From TMED27 sp041397865 (GTDB lineage Bacteria; Pseudomonadota; Alphaproteobacteria; Micavibrionales; Micavibrionaceae), in the NCBI GenBank assembly GCA_041397865.1, contig JAWKVT010000001.1, positions 806,001 to 870,000 on the forward strand: 64,000 nucleotides of DNA, written 5' to 3'. Shown one piece after another: positions 25,401-31,949 of the stretch. Positions within the stretch are counted from its first letter, which is position 1; every line of letters starts with the position of its first letter. The position numbers and the translations under genes were made by a program. The notes below the pieces were generated by a model. The model worked only from the letters and a program-made list of their open reading frames with translations. It had not been told where the DNA came from and made no database searches.

Positions 25401-25502
25401 TAGCCGTTTCAGATAGTTTTCCGACAAAAAACGAGGAGCGTAGGCGTAGAAACCCTACGGTAGCGACGAGTGACGATGTCGGAAACTAAAATGAAACGAC
25501 TA
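25401..25502 (+). repeat. Class A palindromic element, copy A3
   Basis: 98-bp core (25403-25500) between TA and TA. The arms ATAGCCGTTTCA...TTTTCCGACA and TGTCGGAAACTAAAATGAAACGACTAT are complementary with a few mismatches. The apical hairpin is CGTAG-AAAC-CCTACG, bordered by GAGGAGCG and TAGCGACGAGTGACGA. The arm ends and loop resemble copy A4 in front of purU. It lies 27 bases upstream of ptsN. Confidence 0.8.
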
Positions 25503-25503
25503 T

Positions 25504-25527
25504 ATGAAACGTGATGTGGGAAATTAA
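25504..25527 (+). CDS. Possible 7-codon leader between element A3 and ptsN
   Basis: An ATG immediately after element A3 gives M-K-R-D-V-G-N and stops with TAA two bases before the ptsN ATG (TAA-CA-ATG). The last codons (GTGGGAAAT) also contain the likely ribosome site of ptsN. It could be coupled to ptsN or mark the old start context displaced by the element. Confidence 0.3.
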   Translation: MKRDVGN

Positions 25528-25529
25528 CA

Positions 25530-26000
25530 ATGAATAATTACGATCAGGATCTGCATTTTGACGTCATCCTGCCGCGGTTAAGGCTAACCACCCGAAAACA
25601 GATTCTAGCCACGCTGGCGGCTCAGGCCGGAAAATATTTAAACATTTCTAAAGACCGCGCCGTTCAGCTTTTGCTCAACAAAGAAAACAAGAGCAGCTCG
25701 GGCATGGAAGGTGGCGTCGCCATCCCCCATTTGCAGGTACGCGGACCGCAAAAACATTTCACAATTCTCGCAACGCTTGAACACGCTGTTGATTTCGAAG
25801 CTGCCGATAACCAGCCTGCCGATTTGGTATGCCTTGTCCTGTCTCCGGAAAGCGACGGACCGCTACACCTGCGCCGCCTCTCAAGAATTTCACGCCTGCT
25901 GATGAATGAAACGCTGCATAAAAAGCTATGTGAAGCCCGCGACGAACAATCCATCCGCGCACTTTTAATCGACCCCGAAGGCTGGCTCATGGCCGCATAA
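25530..26000 (+). CDS. ptsN: Nitrogen PTS enzyme IIA (EIIA-Ntr)
   Basis: 156 aa PTS EIIA type 2 domain. The phospho-accepting His is in GVAIPHLQV, and the conserved LLLNKENKSSSGMEGG precedes it. The C-terminal region LRRLSRISRLLMNETLHKKL is typical. PtsN signals nitrogen and potassium status and often regulates sensor kinases such as KdpD; it is usually phosphorylated by PtsP/NPr. No ptsH, ptsP or hprK gene lies in the window. The lysozyme gene and element A3 separate it from hpf. Confidence 0.93.
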   Translation: MNNYDQDLHFDVILPRLRLTTRKQILATLAAQAGKYLNISKDRAVQLLLNKENKSSSGMEGGVAIPHLQVRGPQKHFTILATLEHAVDFEAADNQPADLVCLVLSPESDGPLHLRRLSRISRLLMNETLHKKLCEARDEQSIRALLIDPEGWLMAA

Positions 26001-26019
26001 AAAGAAACGGCTACACAGC

Positions 26020-26247
26020 CTAATGAACAACGGCGGTTTCCAGATCATTATGCGCAATAACACGCAGCGCCTCATCCATGCTCGACAACACGGAAAGCGG
26101 CGTACCGTCCGCCGCATGTACGGCATAGCCCGTCCGCCCCTCAATATCAACCGCACGTACATACGCAATATCATGCATACCGAAAGACAGGAAATCCTGC
26201 GCTGAAAGGTTTTTTAAAATCTCTGAAACGGAATTACTATTATACAT
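26020..26247 (-). CDS. DUF1150-type small protein
   Basis: About 75 aa from the ATG at 26247; the frame is open 17 codons further. The core QDFLSFGMHDIAYVRAV followed by GYAVHAADGTPLSVLSS and a helix (MDEALRVIAHNDLE) matches the small DUF1150 family, which in alphaproteobacteria is typically encoded beside a small heat-shock protein, as here. Function is unknown. The hsp20 gene lies upstream on the same strand, 74 bp away. Confidence 0.75.
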   Translation of the reverse strand: MYNSNSVSEILKNLSAQDFLSFGMHDIAYVRAVDIEGRTGYAVHAADGTPLSVLSSMDEALRVIAHNDLETAVVH

Positions 26248-26321
26248 CACATGACCCTCTCTTAAATTGAGTATAGCGCTTTCACGCCCGAAAAACATTA
26301 AAAATCAGCATAAATCCCGGT

Positions 26322-26816
26322 TTACTTCTTCTTTCCGGGCTTCTTTCCCGAAGAATCCGAAGGCTCCAGATCAATCGCCTGCGGCAGTTCCCGCTCCTTT
26401 TCAACGCCCTGAATTTCAATTTTACGGGCCGCCGATTCCGGAACCACCCGCTCAAGCTCTACATGCAAAAGCCCGTTATCAAGCGCCGCAGCGCGCACCT
26501 CAATCCCGTCAGCCAGAACAAAACTGCGCTGGAACTGCCGCGCCGCAATCCCCCGGTGAAGATACACCCGGCTTTCATCCTCCGCTTGTTTACCGCGAAT
26601 AATAAGCTGGTTATGCTCAATCTCAACATCCAGATCATCCATCGTAAACCCGGCCACAGCCAGCGTAATCCGAAGACCCGTATCACCAATTTGTTCAATA
26701 TTATAAGGGGGATAGCCCTCGCCGCCCGATTTCCGCATGCGGTCAAAAGCCTTCTCTATTTCGTCAAAGCCCAAAAAAAGCGGGCTGTCGAACAATGTTA
26801 AACGTCCTGCACTCAT
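26322..26816 (-). CDS. Small heat-shock protein (Hsp20/IbpA type)
   Basis: 164 aa. The alpha-crystallin domain spans about 38-130: YPPYNIEQIGDTGLRITLAVAGF, then NQLIIRGKQ, YLHRGIAARQFQRSF, and the VLxNGLLxVELxR-like strand DNGLLHVELERVVP. The C-terminal tail has IEIQG in the region of the usual I-x-I motif and then a Lys-rich end (GKKPGKKK). Such chaperones hold unfolding proteins in oligomers. A hairpin that could hide its ribosome-binding site lies directly upstream (26824-26841). Confidence 0.92.
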   Translation of the reverse strand: MSAGRLTLFDSPLFLGFDEIEKAFDRMRKSGGEGYPPYNIEQIGDTGLRITLAVAGFTMDDLDVEIEHNQLIIRGKQAEDESRVYLHRGIAARQFQRSFVLADGIEVRAAALDNGLLHVELERVVPESAARKIEIQGVEKERELPQAIDLEPSDSSGKKPGKKK

Positions 26817-26823
26817 ATCTATT

Positions 26824-26841
26824 CTCCTCTCATTGAGCGAG
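26824..26841 (-). promoter_or_regulatory. Candidate ROSE-like RNA thermometer hairpin of hsp20
   Basis: On the minus strand the leader reads CTCGCTC-AAT-GAGAGGAG, ending about 7 nt before the ATG. CTC-x-CTC can pair with GAG-xx-GAG, so the Shine-Dalgarno GAGGAG is enclosed with an internal loop. The 5' strand contains UCGCU, matching the U(U/C)GCU motif of ROSE elements that control small heat-shock genes in rhizobia. The hairpin is short and unproven. Confidence 0.4.
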
Positions 26842-26915
26842 TAAAATACAGCTACGGCCCAAATAAGGCACCGTACACATCTATAATATAATCTTTTTTA
26901 GAAAAGGATCAAGAT

Positions 26916-27116
26916 TTACGCGCCGTAACGCGCCTTTGCAGCCTCTTTGACAAAGAGCCGGTCGCAATACCCGCATTCCGCGGCCTCGGCACCGTCAAAA
27001 CTGTACCAGACTTTAGGGTGCCCCAAAGCACCGCCTCCGCCATCGCACGACACCCCGTCTGCGCAATCGGGAACAACGATAATCTCACAGGGCCTCACAG
27101 CCGAAACCTCAGACAT
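26916..27116 (-). CDS. CHCC-type zinc-finger protein
   Basis: 66 aa. It has the ligand pattern C-x8-H-x15-C-x2-C: CDGGGGALGHP, then WYSFDGAEAAECGYCDRLF. This is the zf-CHCC family, related to the NDUFS6 subunit of mitochondrial complex I and widespread in alphaproteobacteria as a stand-alone small protein. It probably binds one zinc. Its exact role in bacteria is not established. Confidence 0.82.
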   Translation of the reverse strand: MSEVSAVRPCEIIVVPDCADGVSCDGGGGALGHPKVWYSFDGAEAAECGYCDRLFVKEAAKARYGA

Positions 27117-27201
27117 AATTTACAGTCCTTTTAGTCTTTGTCAGTCTTCACCAAAATGATATTATAGCCAAACTATATTCGAACACCAAGACAATCATTC
27201 C

Positions 27202-27597
27202 ATGACAAAAATCGAGTTTATTGATAACAAGGCCGCCACGGCAAACCCTGACAAATACATAAACGTCACGGTCGACACGGCCAAAACGCTGGAAAGCTGG
27301 AAAAACTCGCTTTTCAGCTATGAATGGCTGGACGAAAACAAAGAAATTAAAACCTTTGAAGCCTTAAGCGCCGCCGAAGCCGACAAACGCCGCGCCGTTG
27401 ACGATGCCCTGAGAAACAACCGCCCTGTAGAAAAACCGGTTTTAGGAATCGGCATGCTCGATAACGTAGAAATCGGCTCAGGGCGCGCCGCGTTTTTAAC
27501 GCTCGCCACCTTGGGTCTGAAAACAATTCCCGTCCATATCCCAAAATCCAACGAAAGTGACTTCAAAGACTTTCTGGCCGAAAACGATGAACAATAG
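27202..27597 (+). CDS. Unknown protein
   Basis: 131 aa, soluble. It starts MTKIEFIDNKAA and has an acidic helical centre (ALSAAEADKRRAVDDALRNN) and a C-terminal GIGMLDNVEIGSGRAAFLTLAT segment, followed by IPVHIPKSNESDFKDFLAE. I do not recognise it. The next gene starts within its last codons (ATG at 27587), so the two are likely translated together. Confidence 0.6.
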   Translation: MTKIEFIDNKAATANPDKYINVTVDTAKTLESWKNSLFSYEWLDENKEIKTFEALSAAEADKRRAVDDALRNNRPVEKPVLGIGMLDNVEIGSGRAAFLTLATLGLKTIPVHIPKSNESDFKDFLAENDEQ

Positions 27598-28339
27598 CGC
27601 AAACAAAAAAACAATCCCCGCCCGCAGCCTTCCCTGTAAAAGACAAAGAACACAGGAAAACGGAAACGCCTTTTTCTATATCCTGATCGCCGTTGTTTTG
27701 CTGGCCGCGCTCTCTTTTGCCGTCAGCCAGAATGGACGCGGCAACGTGCAGCAAATATCCGCCGAACGCGCCCGCCTTTACGCCGGCGAAATCATAGAAC
27801 AGGCCAACATCATGGCCTCCGCCGTTGCTCAAACCCGTCTGCGCGGCAGCGCTTTAAACGAGCTATGCTTTGATCATACAAGCTGGGGCGCAAGCAACTA
27901 CAATCACGCAGGCTGCGCCAGCGACCTCAACAAAATCTATCACCCCGATGGCGCGGGAATAACATGGACCAACGCCCCGAGCGAAGCCATGGACACCGCC
28001 GCCACCCCGGACAATCTCTGGCATTTTTATGGCGATAACGAAATTGAAAATATTGGAACAACCTGCGGCGCGGCAAGCTGCGCTGATCTGATTATGCTTG
28101 TCGATGAACTGCAACTCACCGTCTGCCAGCAAATCAACGGGCTTTTAGGCGTAACAGACGCAACCGCAACCCCGCCCACAGACACCTCATACGGCGAAAC
28201 CCGCTATATCGGCAGCTTCGGCTATACCGCCACCATCGGCGACGAAGCCGCCGCATTAAGCGGCCAGACAGCGGCCTGCTTCCAAAAAACCGCCGCTCCG
28301 GCTGAATACGTATTCTATAAAGTGCTGGTTTCGCGCTAG
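27587..28339 (+). CDS. Putative pilin-like/pseudopilin surface protein
   Basis: About 250 aa. A basic N-terminus of about 20 residues (SLPCKRQRTQENGN) precedes one hydrophobic helix (AFFYILIAVVLLAALSFAV), followed by SQNGRG and a helix, like the N-terminal stalk of type IV pilin-like proteins; a classical G-FTLIE prepilin cleavage site is not present. The rest is extracytoplasmic, with several Cys pairs (CFDHTSW, AGCASDL, TTCGAASCADL, LTVCQ, AACFQK) likely forming disulfides. No pilus assembly gene is nearby. The ATG overlaps the stop of the preceding gene. The frame is open 10 codons upstream. Confidence 0.45.
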   Translation: MNNSANKKTIPARSLPCKRQRTQENGNAFFYILIAVVLLAALSFAVSQNGRGNVQQISAERARLYAGEIIEQANIMASAVAQTRLRGSALNELCFDHTSWGASNYNHAGCASDLNKIYHPDGAGITWTNAPSEAMDTAATPDNLWHFYGDNEIENIGTTCGAASCADLIMLVDELQLTVCQQINGLLGVTDATATPPTDTSYGETRYIGSFGYTATIGDEAAALSGQTAACFQKTAAPAEYVFYKVLVSR

Positions 28340-28342
28340 GGT

Positions 28343-29698
28343 CTATACTTTGCGAGCGATTGCCCCCTCGGGCGTATCCTCAATCTCGTAGCCCATCTCT
28401 AAAATCTGATCACGAATTTCATCCGCCCGCGCAAAATTCTTCTCCGCTTTTGCTGCGGTCCTTTCTTGCAGCAACACATCAATAGAGTCATTGTCGCCCT
28501 CGGCGAATCCAAGCCACGCTTTCGAATTTTGCTGCAAAATTCCCAGAAACGCTCCAGCAGCAATTAACGCCCCTTTCAACTCGGGAGAGTTCTCTTTTTT
28601 CAACAGCCCGTTCAGCTCCGCCATCGCCTGCGGCGTATTCAAATCGTCACACAAAGCTTCCAGAACGCCCTGCGGAACCTCGCATTCCACAGCCTCCATA
28701 TCCGCCATTTCATCCAAACGGCGATAAAACCGGTCAAGCTGCTTCTGGCTTTGCTGCAACTTATCTTCCGACCAATCCAGCGGCTGACGGTAATGCGCAG
28801 ATAACAACGTCAGGCGAATAACCTCACCCGAATACTTCTCAATCAAATCATGCACCAGCAAAAAATTACCCGCAGATTTTGCCATCTTCTCACCTTCTAC
28901 AGTGACAAACCCGTTATGCACCCACACCGCAGCAAATTTCGCGAGATCCTCATGCCCATGCGCACAACAAGACTGCGCAATCTCGTTTTCATGATGCGGA
29001 AATTTCAAATCCGCTCCGCCCCCGTGAATATCAAACGGCAAACCCAGATGCTTCTCCGCCATCGCGCTGCATTCAATATGCCAGCCTGGCCGACCTCTCC
29101 CCCACGGACTATCCCAACCCGGCTCATCTGCGGCGCTCGGCTTCCACAACACAAAATCCGCCGGATCTTTTTTGTAAGACGCCACCTCAACCCGCGCTCC
29201 GGCGATTTGTTCATCACGGCTGCGCCCCGAAAGCCCGCCATAAGCAGGAAAAGACGGCACGTTAAACAACACATGCCCGTCCGCCTCATACGCATGCCCG
29301 CGCTCTATAAGCTGCTCAATCAGCGCAATCATCTCAGAAATTGTTTCGGTCGCCCTAGGCTGAACATCCGGCGGCGCACAGCCCAAAACCGCCATATCCT
29401 CATTATAAATCCGCGCATATTTCTCGGTAATCACCTCAATCGGCTCCCCCGTCTCGCGGGAGGCCGCAATAATCTTGTCATCCACATCCGTAATATTCGA
29501 AACATAGGTCACTTTAGGATAAAGAGTCCTGAGAACACGGCTCAGCAAATCAAACACAACCGCCATCCGCGCATTGCCGATATGCGCATAGCTGTAAACC
29601 GTCGGCCCGCAGGCATAAAGCCGTACATGCGCGGCATCAAGCGGTGTAAAAACCTCTTTTTTCCGTTTCAACGTATTGAAAAGTGTAAGCTCTGACAT
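28343..29698 (-). CDS. cysS: Cysteinyl-tRNA synthetase
   Basis: 451 aa. The HIGH motif is HIGN in YACGPTVYSYAHIGNARM, and the KMSKS motif is KMAKS in GEKMAKSAGNFL. Zinc ligands are Cys29 in ACGPTVY, Cys in WHIECSAM, and H/E of HHENEIAQS. The C-terminal helical anticodon-recognition part ends EIRDQILEMGYEIEDTPEG. The end is convergent with the pilin-like gene (4 bp between stops). folE starts divergently 84 bp away. Confidence 0.96.
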   Translation of the reverse strand: MSELTLFNTLKRKKEVFTPLDAAHVRLYACGPTVYSYAHIGNARMAVVFDLLSRVLRTLYPKVTYVSNITDVDDKIIAASRETGEPIEVITEKYARIYNEDMAVLGCAPPDVQPRATETISEMIALIEQLIERGHAYEADGHVLFNVPSFPAYGGLSGRSRDEQIAGARVEVASYKKDPADFVLWKPSAADEPGWDSPWGRGRPGWHIECSAMAEKHLGLPFDIHGGGADLKFPHHENEIAQSCCAHGHEDLAKFAAVWVHNGFVTVEGEKMAKSAGNFLLVHDLIEKYSGEVIRLTLLSAHYRQPLDWSEDKLQQSQKQLDRFYRRLDEMADMEAVECEVPQGVLEALCDDLNTPQAMAELNGLLKKENSPELKGALIAAGAFLGILQQNSKAWLGFAEGDNDSIDVLLQERTAAKAEKNFARADEIRDQILEMGYEIEDTPEGAIARKV

Positions 29699-29782
29699 AT
29701 CTCAACCATAATTCTTGTGTATTTTTTTCTGGCAAAACCGGAAGTTAGACGCTAGAAAACCCTAAAAGAGAGGATTTTACAA

Positions 29783-30400
29783 ATGGTTTCATCAAAAATC
29801 GTTGATATGTGCGACAAAAATAAAGCCCCCAAACCCTCCCGCGAAGAGGCGGAAGAAGCTGTGCGCACCTTGCTCAAATATATTGGTGAAAACCCGAAGC
29901 GCGAAGGGCTAATAGACACACCCGCCCGTGTCATCCGCGCCTATGACGAATTTTTCGAAGGCTATAATCAGGACCCGGCCAAAGAACTCGGCAAAACTTT
30001 CGAAGATATCGAAGGCTTCAACGATATTGTTCTGGTCAAAGATATTGAGTTCACCTCCCACTGCGAACACCACATGGTCCCGATTAACGGTATCGCCCAT
30101 GTCGCATACTGGCCGAACGAAGCCGTCGTTGGCATCTCCAAGCTTGCGCGTATTGTCGATATTTTCTCCAAACGCCTCGTTTCTCAGGAAAACATGACCA
30201 GCGCTATTGCCGAATGCATTGAGGCCACGCTCAAGCCCAAAGGCGTTGCCGTTTACATTGAGGCCGACCACCAGTGCATGTCGATCCGCGGTGTCAAAAA
30301 ACGCCGCTCCTCAACGGTAACAACAACCTTCACCGGCATCTTGAAAGAGTGTAAATCGACACAAATGCGCTTTTTGACCATGATCGGTGGAGATAAATAA
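29783..30400 (+). CDS. folE: GTP cyclohydrolase I
   Basis: 205 aa. Zinc ligands are in FTSHCEHHMVPINGIAHVAYWP and later DHQCMSIRGVKKRRSSTVT. It catalyses the first step of folate (and queuosine) synthesis from GTP. GAGAGGA lies 9 nt upstream of ATG 29783. The stop is followed directly by the right end of the IS200-type element; the coding region is intact. Confidence 0.96.
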   Translation: MVSSKIVDMCDKNKAPKPSREEAEEAVRTLLKYIGENPKREGLIDTPARVIRAYDEFFEGYNQDPAKELGKTFEDIEGFNDIVLVKDIEFTSHCEHHMVPINGIAHVAYWPNEAVVGISKLARIVDIFSKRLVSQENMTSAIAECIEATLKPKGVAVYIEADHQCMSIRGVKKRRSSTVTTTFTGILKECKSTQMRFLTMIGGDK

Positions 30401-30408
30401 CTGAACAA

Positions 30409-30429
30409 CCCTCGCCTATAAGGCGAGGG
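30409..30429. repeat. Right-end hairpin of the IS200-type element
   Basis: A perfect 9-bp stem CCCTCGCCT/AGGCGAGGG with loop ATA lies 6 bp beyond the broken tnpA stop, where the right-end hairpin of IS200/IS605 elements is expected. It could also terminate folE transcription. Confidence 0.65.
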
Positions 30430-30538
30430 GTTAGTTAGGGGTCGATTGTAAATCGACTGTCCTCTACCGGCTCCCCTTCTTGTTCCTCGATATATTTCTG
30501 GATCATCTCATCTGTGATATTTCCGGAACTGATATAGC

Positions 30539-31012
30539 CTACGTCACATAAAATGATTCAATTTTGAAGAGGTCGTGTATGGAGCACATAAGCTGTTTTC
30601 TTACGGCTTTAGTATGGGCCCATTTTTGTTCAATGGGATTAAGATCGGGGCTGTAAGGGGGCAGGAAAAGCAAGCTATGGCCCGCATTTTGAATAAGGTC
30701 TTGTGTATCCTGCCGTTTGTGGAAGGTGGCGTTGTCCATGACGATCACGGCTTTAGGCGGCAGTTTGGATAATAAATCCTGCTTCACCCATGCGGTAAAG
30801 ATGTCTGCCGTGATGTTGGCGGTAAACAGCCCCACTGTCAGCAGGGTTTTCCCAATCAGAGCCCCTATTGCATTTGTCCGGCCTTTGGCATGCCAATCTT
30901 GTGTGCCGGTGCAACGCTGCCCAATCGGCGCATAGCCGTGTGTGCAGGGCATGTCGTGGGCAAACCCGCTTTCATCAATATAAACGAGCGTTCGATTCTG
31001 ATGTTTATACAA
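30539..31012 (-). CDS. IS630-type transposase, C-terminal frame (DDE catalytic part)
   Basis: 157 aa. It contains the three catalytic regions of the IS630/Tc1 DDE transposase: VYIDESGFAHD (first Asp), KAVIVMDNATFHKR (second Asp) and FLPPYSPDLNPIEQKWAHTK (final Glu). The frame lies in a different phase from the upstream N-terminal frame; joining needs a shift near the A6G run at about 31072-31078, where the other frame reads LKHPKADDGARRSFQAL. This may be programmed frameshifting, known in some IS630 members, or a mutation. Confidence 0.85.
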   Translation of the reverse strand: MYKHQNRTLVYIDESGFAHDMPCTHGYAPIGQRCTGTQDWHAKGRTNAIGALIGKTLLTVGLFTANITADIFTAWVKQDLLSKLPPKAVIVMDNATFHKRQDTQDLIQNAGHSLLFLPPYSPDLNPIEQKWAHTKAVRKQLMCSIHDLFKIESFYVT

Positions 31013-31370
31013 CGCGATGAGTGCCTGGAAGGAGCGCCGTGCGCCGTCGTCTGCCTTCGGATGCTTCAGACTTTTTTATAAGAAACCCCCATGCGTCGCA
31101 AAGCATGTCCAATGCCTTTTTCGCTGACCCCAGTCTGCGCGCCCGCTCGTATTGATAGGCATCCGGGTAATCCAAAACGTCATGCGCCAAAGCGTCCATA
31201 TCTATCTTTGTGGCGGGTTTGTGACGGGTAAGCTTCGGATCTGGTGTTTTAATCCAGCGTGTTACACTGGCAACTCCTACACAAAAACGCGTCGCTACCT
31301 GCGCAATTGTAAGGCCTTCCTTCTCGCGGACAGATAAGACTTTACGGCGAAAATCGGATGAATACGTCAT
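31005..31370 (-). CDS. IS630-type transposase, N-terminal frame (helix-turn-helix part)
   Basis: 121 aa. The first 50 residues form a helix-turn-helix (SDFRRKVLSVREKEGLTIAQ, then GVASVTRWIK), followed by the second DNA-binding part (DAYQYERARRLGSAKKALD, WGFLIKKS). After the run of A residues the frame leaves the conserved sequence and ends in a basic tail. Together with the downstream frame it gives about 278 aa, a normal size for the family. Confidence 0.8.
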   Translation of the reverse strand: MTYSSDFRRKVLSVREKEGLTIAQVATRFCVGVASVTRWIKTPDPKLTRHKPATKIDMDALAHDVLDYPDAYQYERARRLGSAKKALDMLCDAWGFLIKKSEASEGRRRRTALLPGTHRVV

Positions 31371-31763
31371 CCTTACAATATAATCAATTTATATGAGCTT
31401 GGCTATAGCGCAGTACCCACGCGCCCAGAAATGTCTGCCCCAGAACTGCTTGCGCAAATGCGCAAACTCAGAGAGTAAAATCCGCGAGCTTATGCCTTTG
31501 AGCCATTGCACGATCTGACTTATATTCTGCGTCGGACGATAGCCAATAAACATGTGCACATGATCGCTCGCGACCTTCCCGGTTATAATCTCAAGCTCGT
31601 GCTCCATGGCTATCTGGCGCAGAACATCTCTGGTGCGCACCGCCACCTCGCCTGTCATCACCCTCTTCCGGTACTTTGGAACCCAGATCAGGTGCACTTT
31701 TAAATCCGTCTTCGTGTGGCTGCCTATCGTATAACGTCGCATAGCGACAGGTATAAACTTCTC

Positions 31764-31780
31764 TTCGCCTGAAGGCGAGG
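31764..31780. repeat. Left-end hairpin of the IS200-type element
   Basis: Stem TCGCCT/AGGCGA with loop GA (31765-31778), about 22 bp upstream of the broken tnpA start on the minus strand. It shares the CGCCT/AGGCG stem with the hairpin at 30409-30429, as expected for paired IS200/IS605 ends. Confidence 0.6.
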
Positions 31781-31807
31781 GATTTTAACCATCCCCGATG
31801 GGGACAT

Positions 31808-31949
31808 TAAATCAAAAACATTTATCGTAGAATGTGACGAAAATAATGCGTTTTGAGAACCGGAGCGCAACGTACATTCTGGTACGTGAGCACCGGAAGC
31901 GCAAAAACGCACTATTTGCAGGCCATTATACGATAAATGTTTTGATTTA
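31808..31949. repeat. Class B palindromic element, copy B2
   Basis: 138-bp core (31810-31947) between TA and TA. The outer arms AATCAAAAACATTTATCG... and ...CGATAAATGTTTTGATT pair with a single A indel, then continue less perfectly. The centre has GAGAACCGGAGCG, a GTAC/GTAC hairpin, and GCACCGGAAGCGCAAAAA, the same motif pair as copy B1 nested at 13.5 kb. It lies beside the left end of the IS200-type element, and its right TA forms part of the stop codon of the receiver-domain gene. Confidence 0.75.

Larger units (their letters stand above)
30535..31405 (-). mobile_element. IS630-type insertion sequence (871 bp)
   Basis: The element begins TAGCCTACGTCACATAAAATG at its left and, read inward from the right, TAGCCAAGCTCATATAAATTG; these imperfect inverted repeats extend for about 30 bp. 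It is flanked by TA on each side (30533-30534 and 31406-31407), the target duplication typical of IS630/Tc1-mariner. Removing it plus one TA restores the host tnpA frame exactly, which fixes the boundaries. It carries two overlapping transposase frames on the minus strand. Confidence 0.85.
30435..31742 (-). pseudogene. tnpA: IS200-type transposase TnpA, split by insertion of the IS630-type element
   Basis: The N-terminal part (31742 down to about 31408) has VHLIWVPKYRKRV, the HUH metal motif HVHMFIGY and WLKGISSRILL, ending FWGRHFWARGYCA. If the IS630-type element (30535-31405) and one TA are removed, the frame continues ISSGNITDEMIQKYIEEQ, restoring the canonical end with the catalytic Tyr of the Y1 family, and stops at 30435-30437. 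As it stands the HUH motif and the Tyr are on separate pieces; the interrupted frame ends at 31389. The gene is therefore inactive in cis. Confidence 0.85.
30403..31785 (-). mobile_element. IS200/IS605-type insertion sequence, disrupted by an IS630-type element
   Basis: A Y1-transposase gene on the minus strand (broken, see its entry) is bracketed by subterminal hairpins: CCCTCGCCT-ATA-AGGCGAGGG at 30409-30429, just after the gene's stop, and TCGCCT-GA-AGGCGA at 31765-31778, upstream of its start. The stems share CGCC/GGCG, as expected for left and right ends cut by TnpA. Without the 873 bp added by the IS630-type insertion, the element is about 510 bp. Outer boundaries are approximate because IS200 elements have no terminal repeats. 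Confidence 0.75.
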
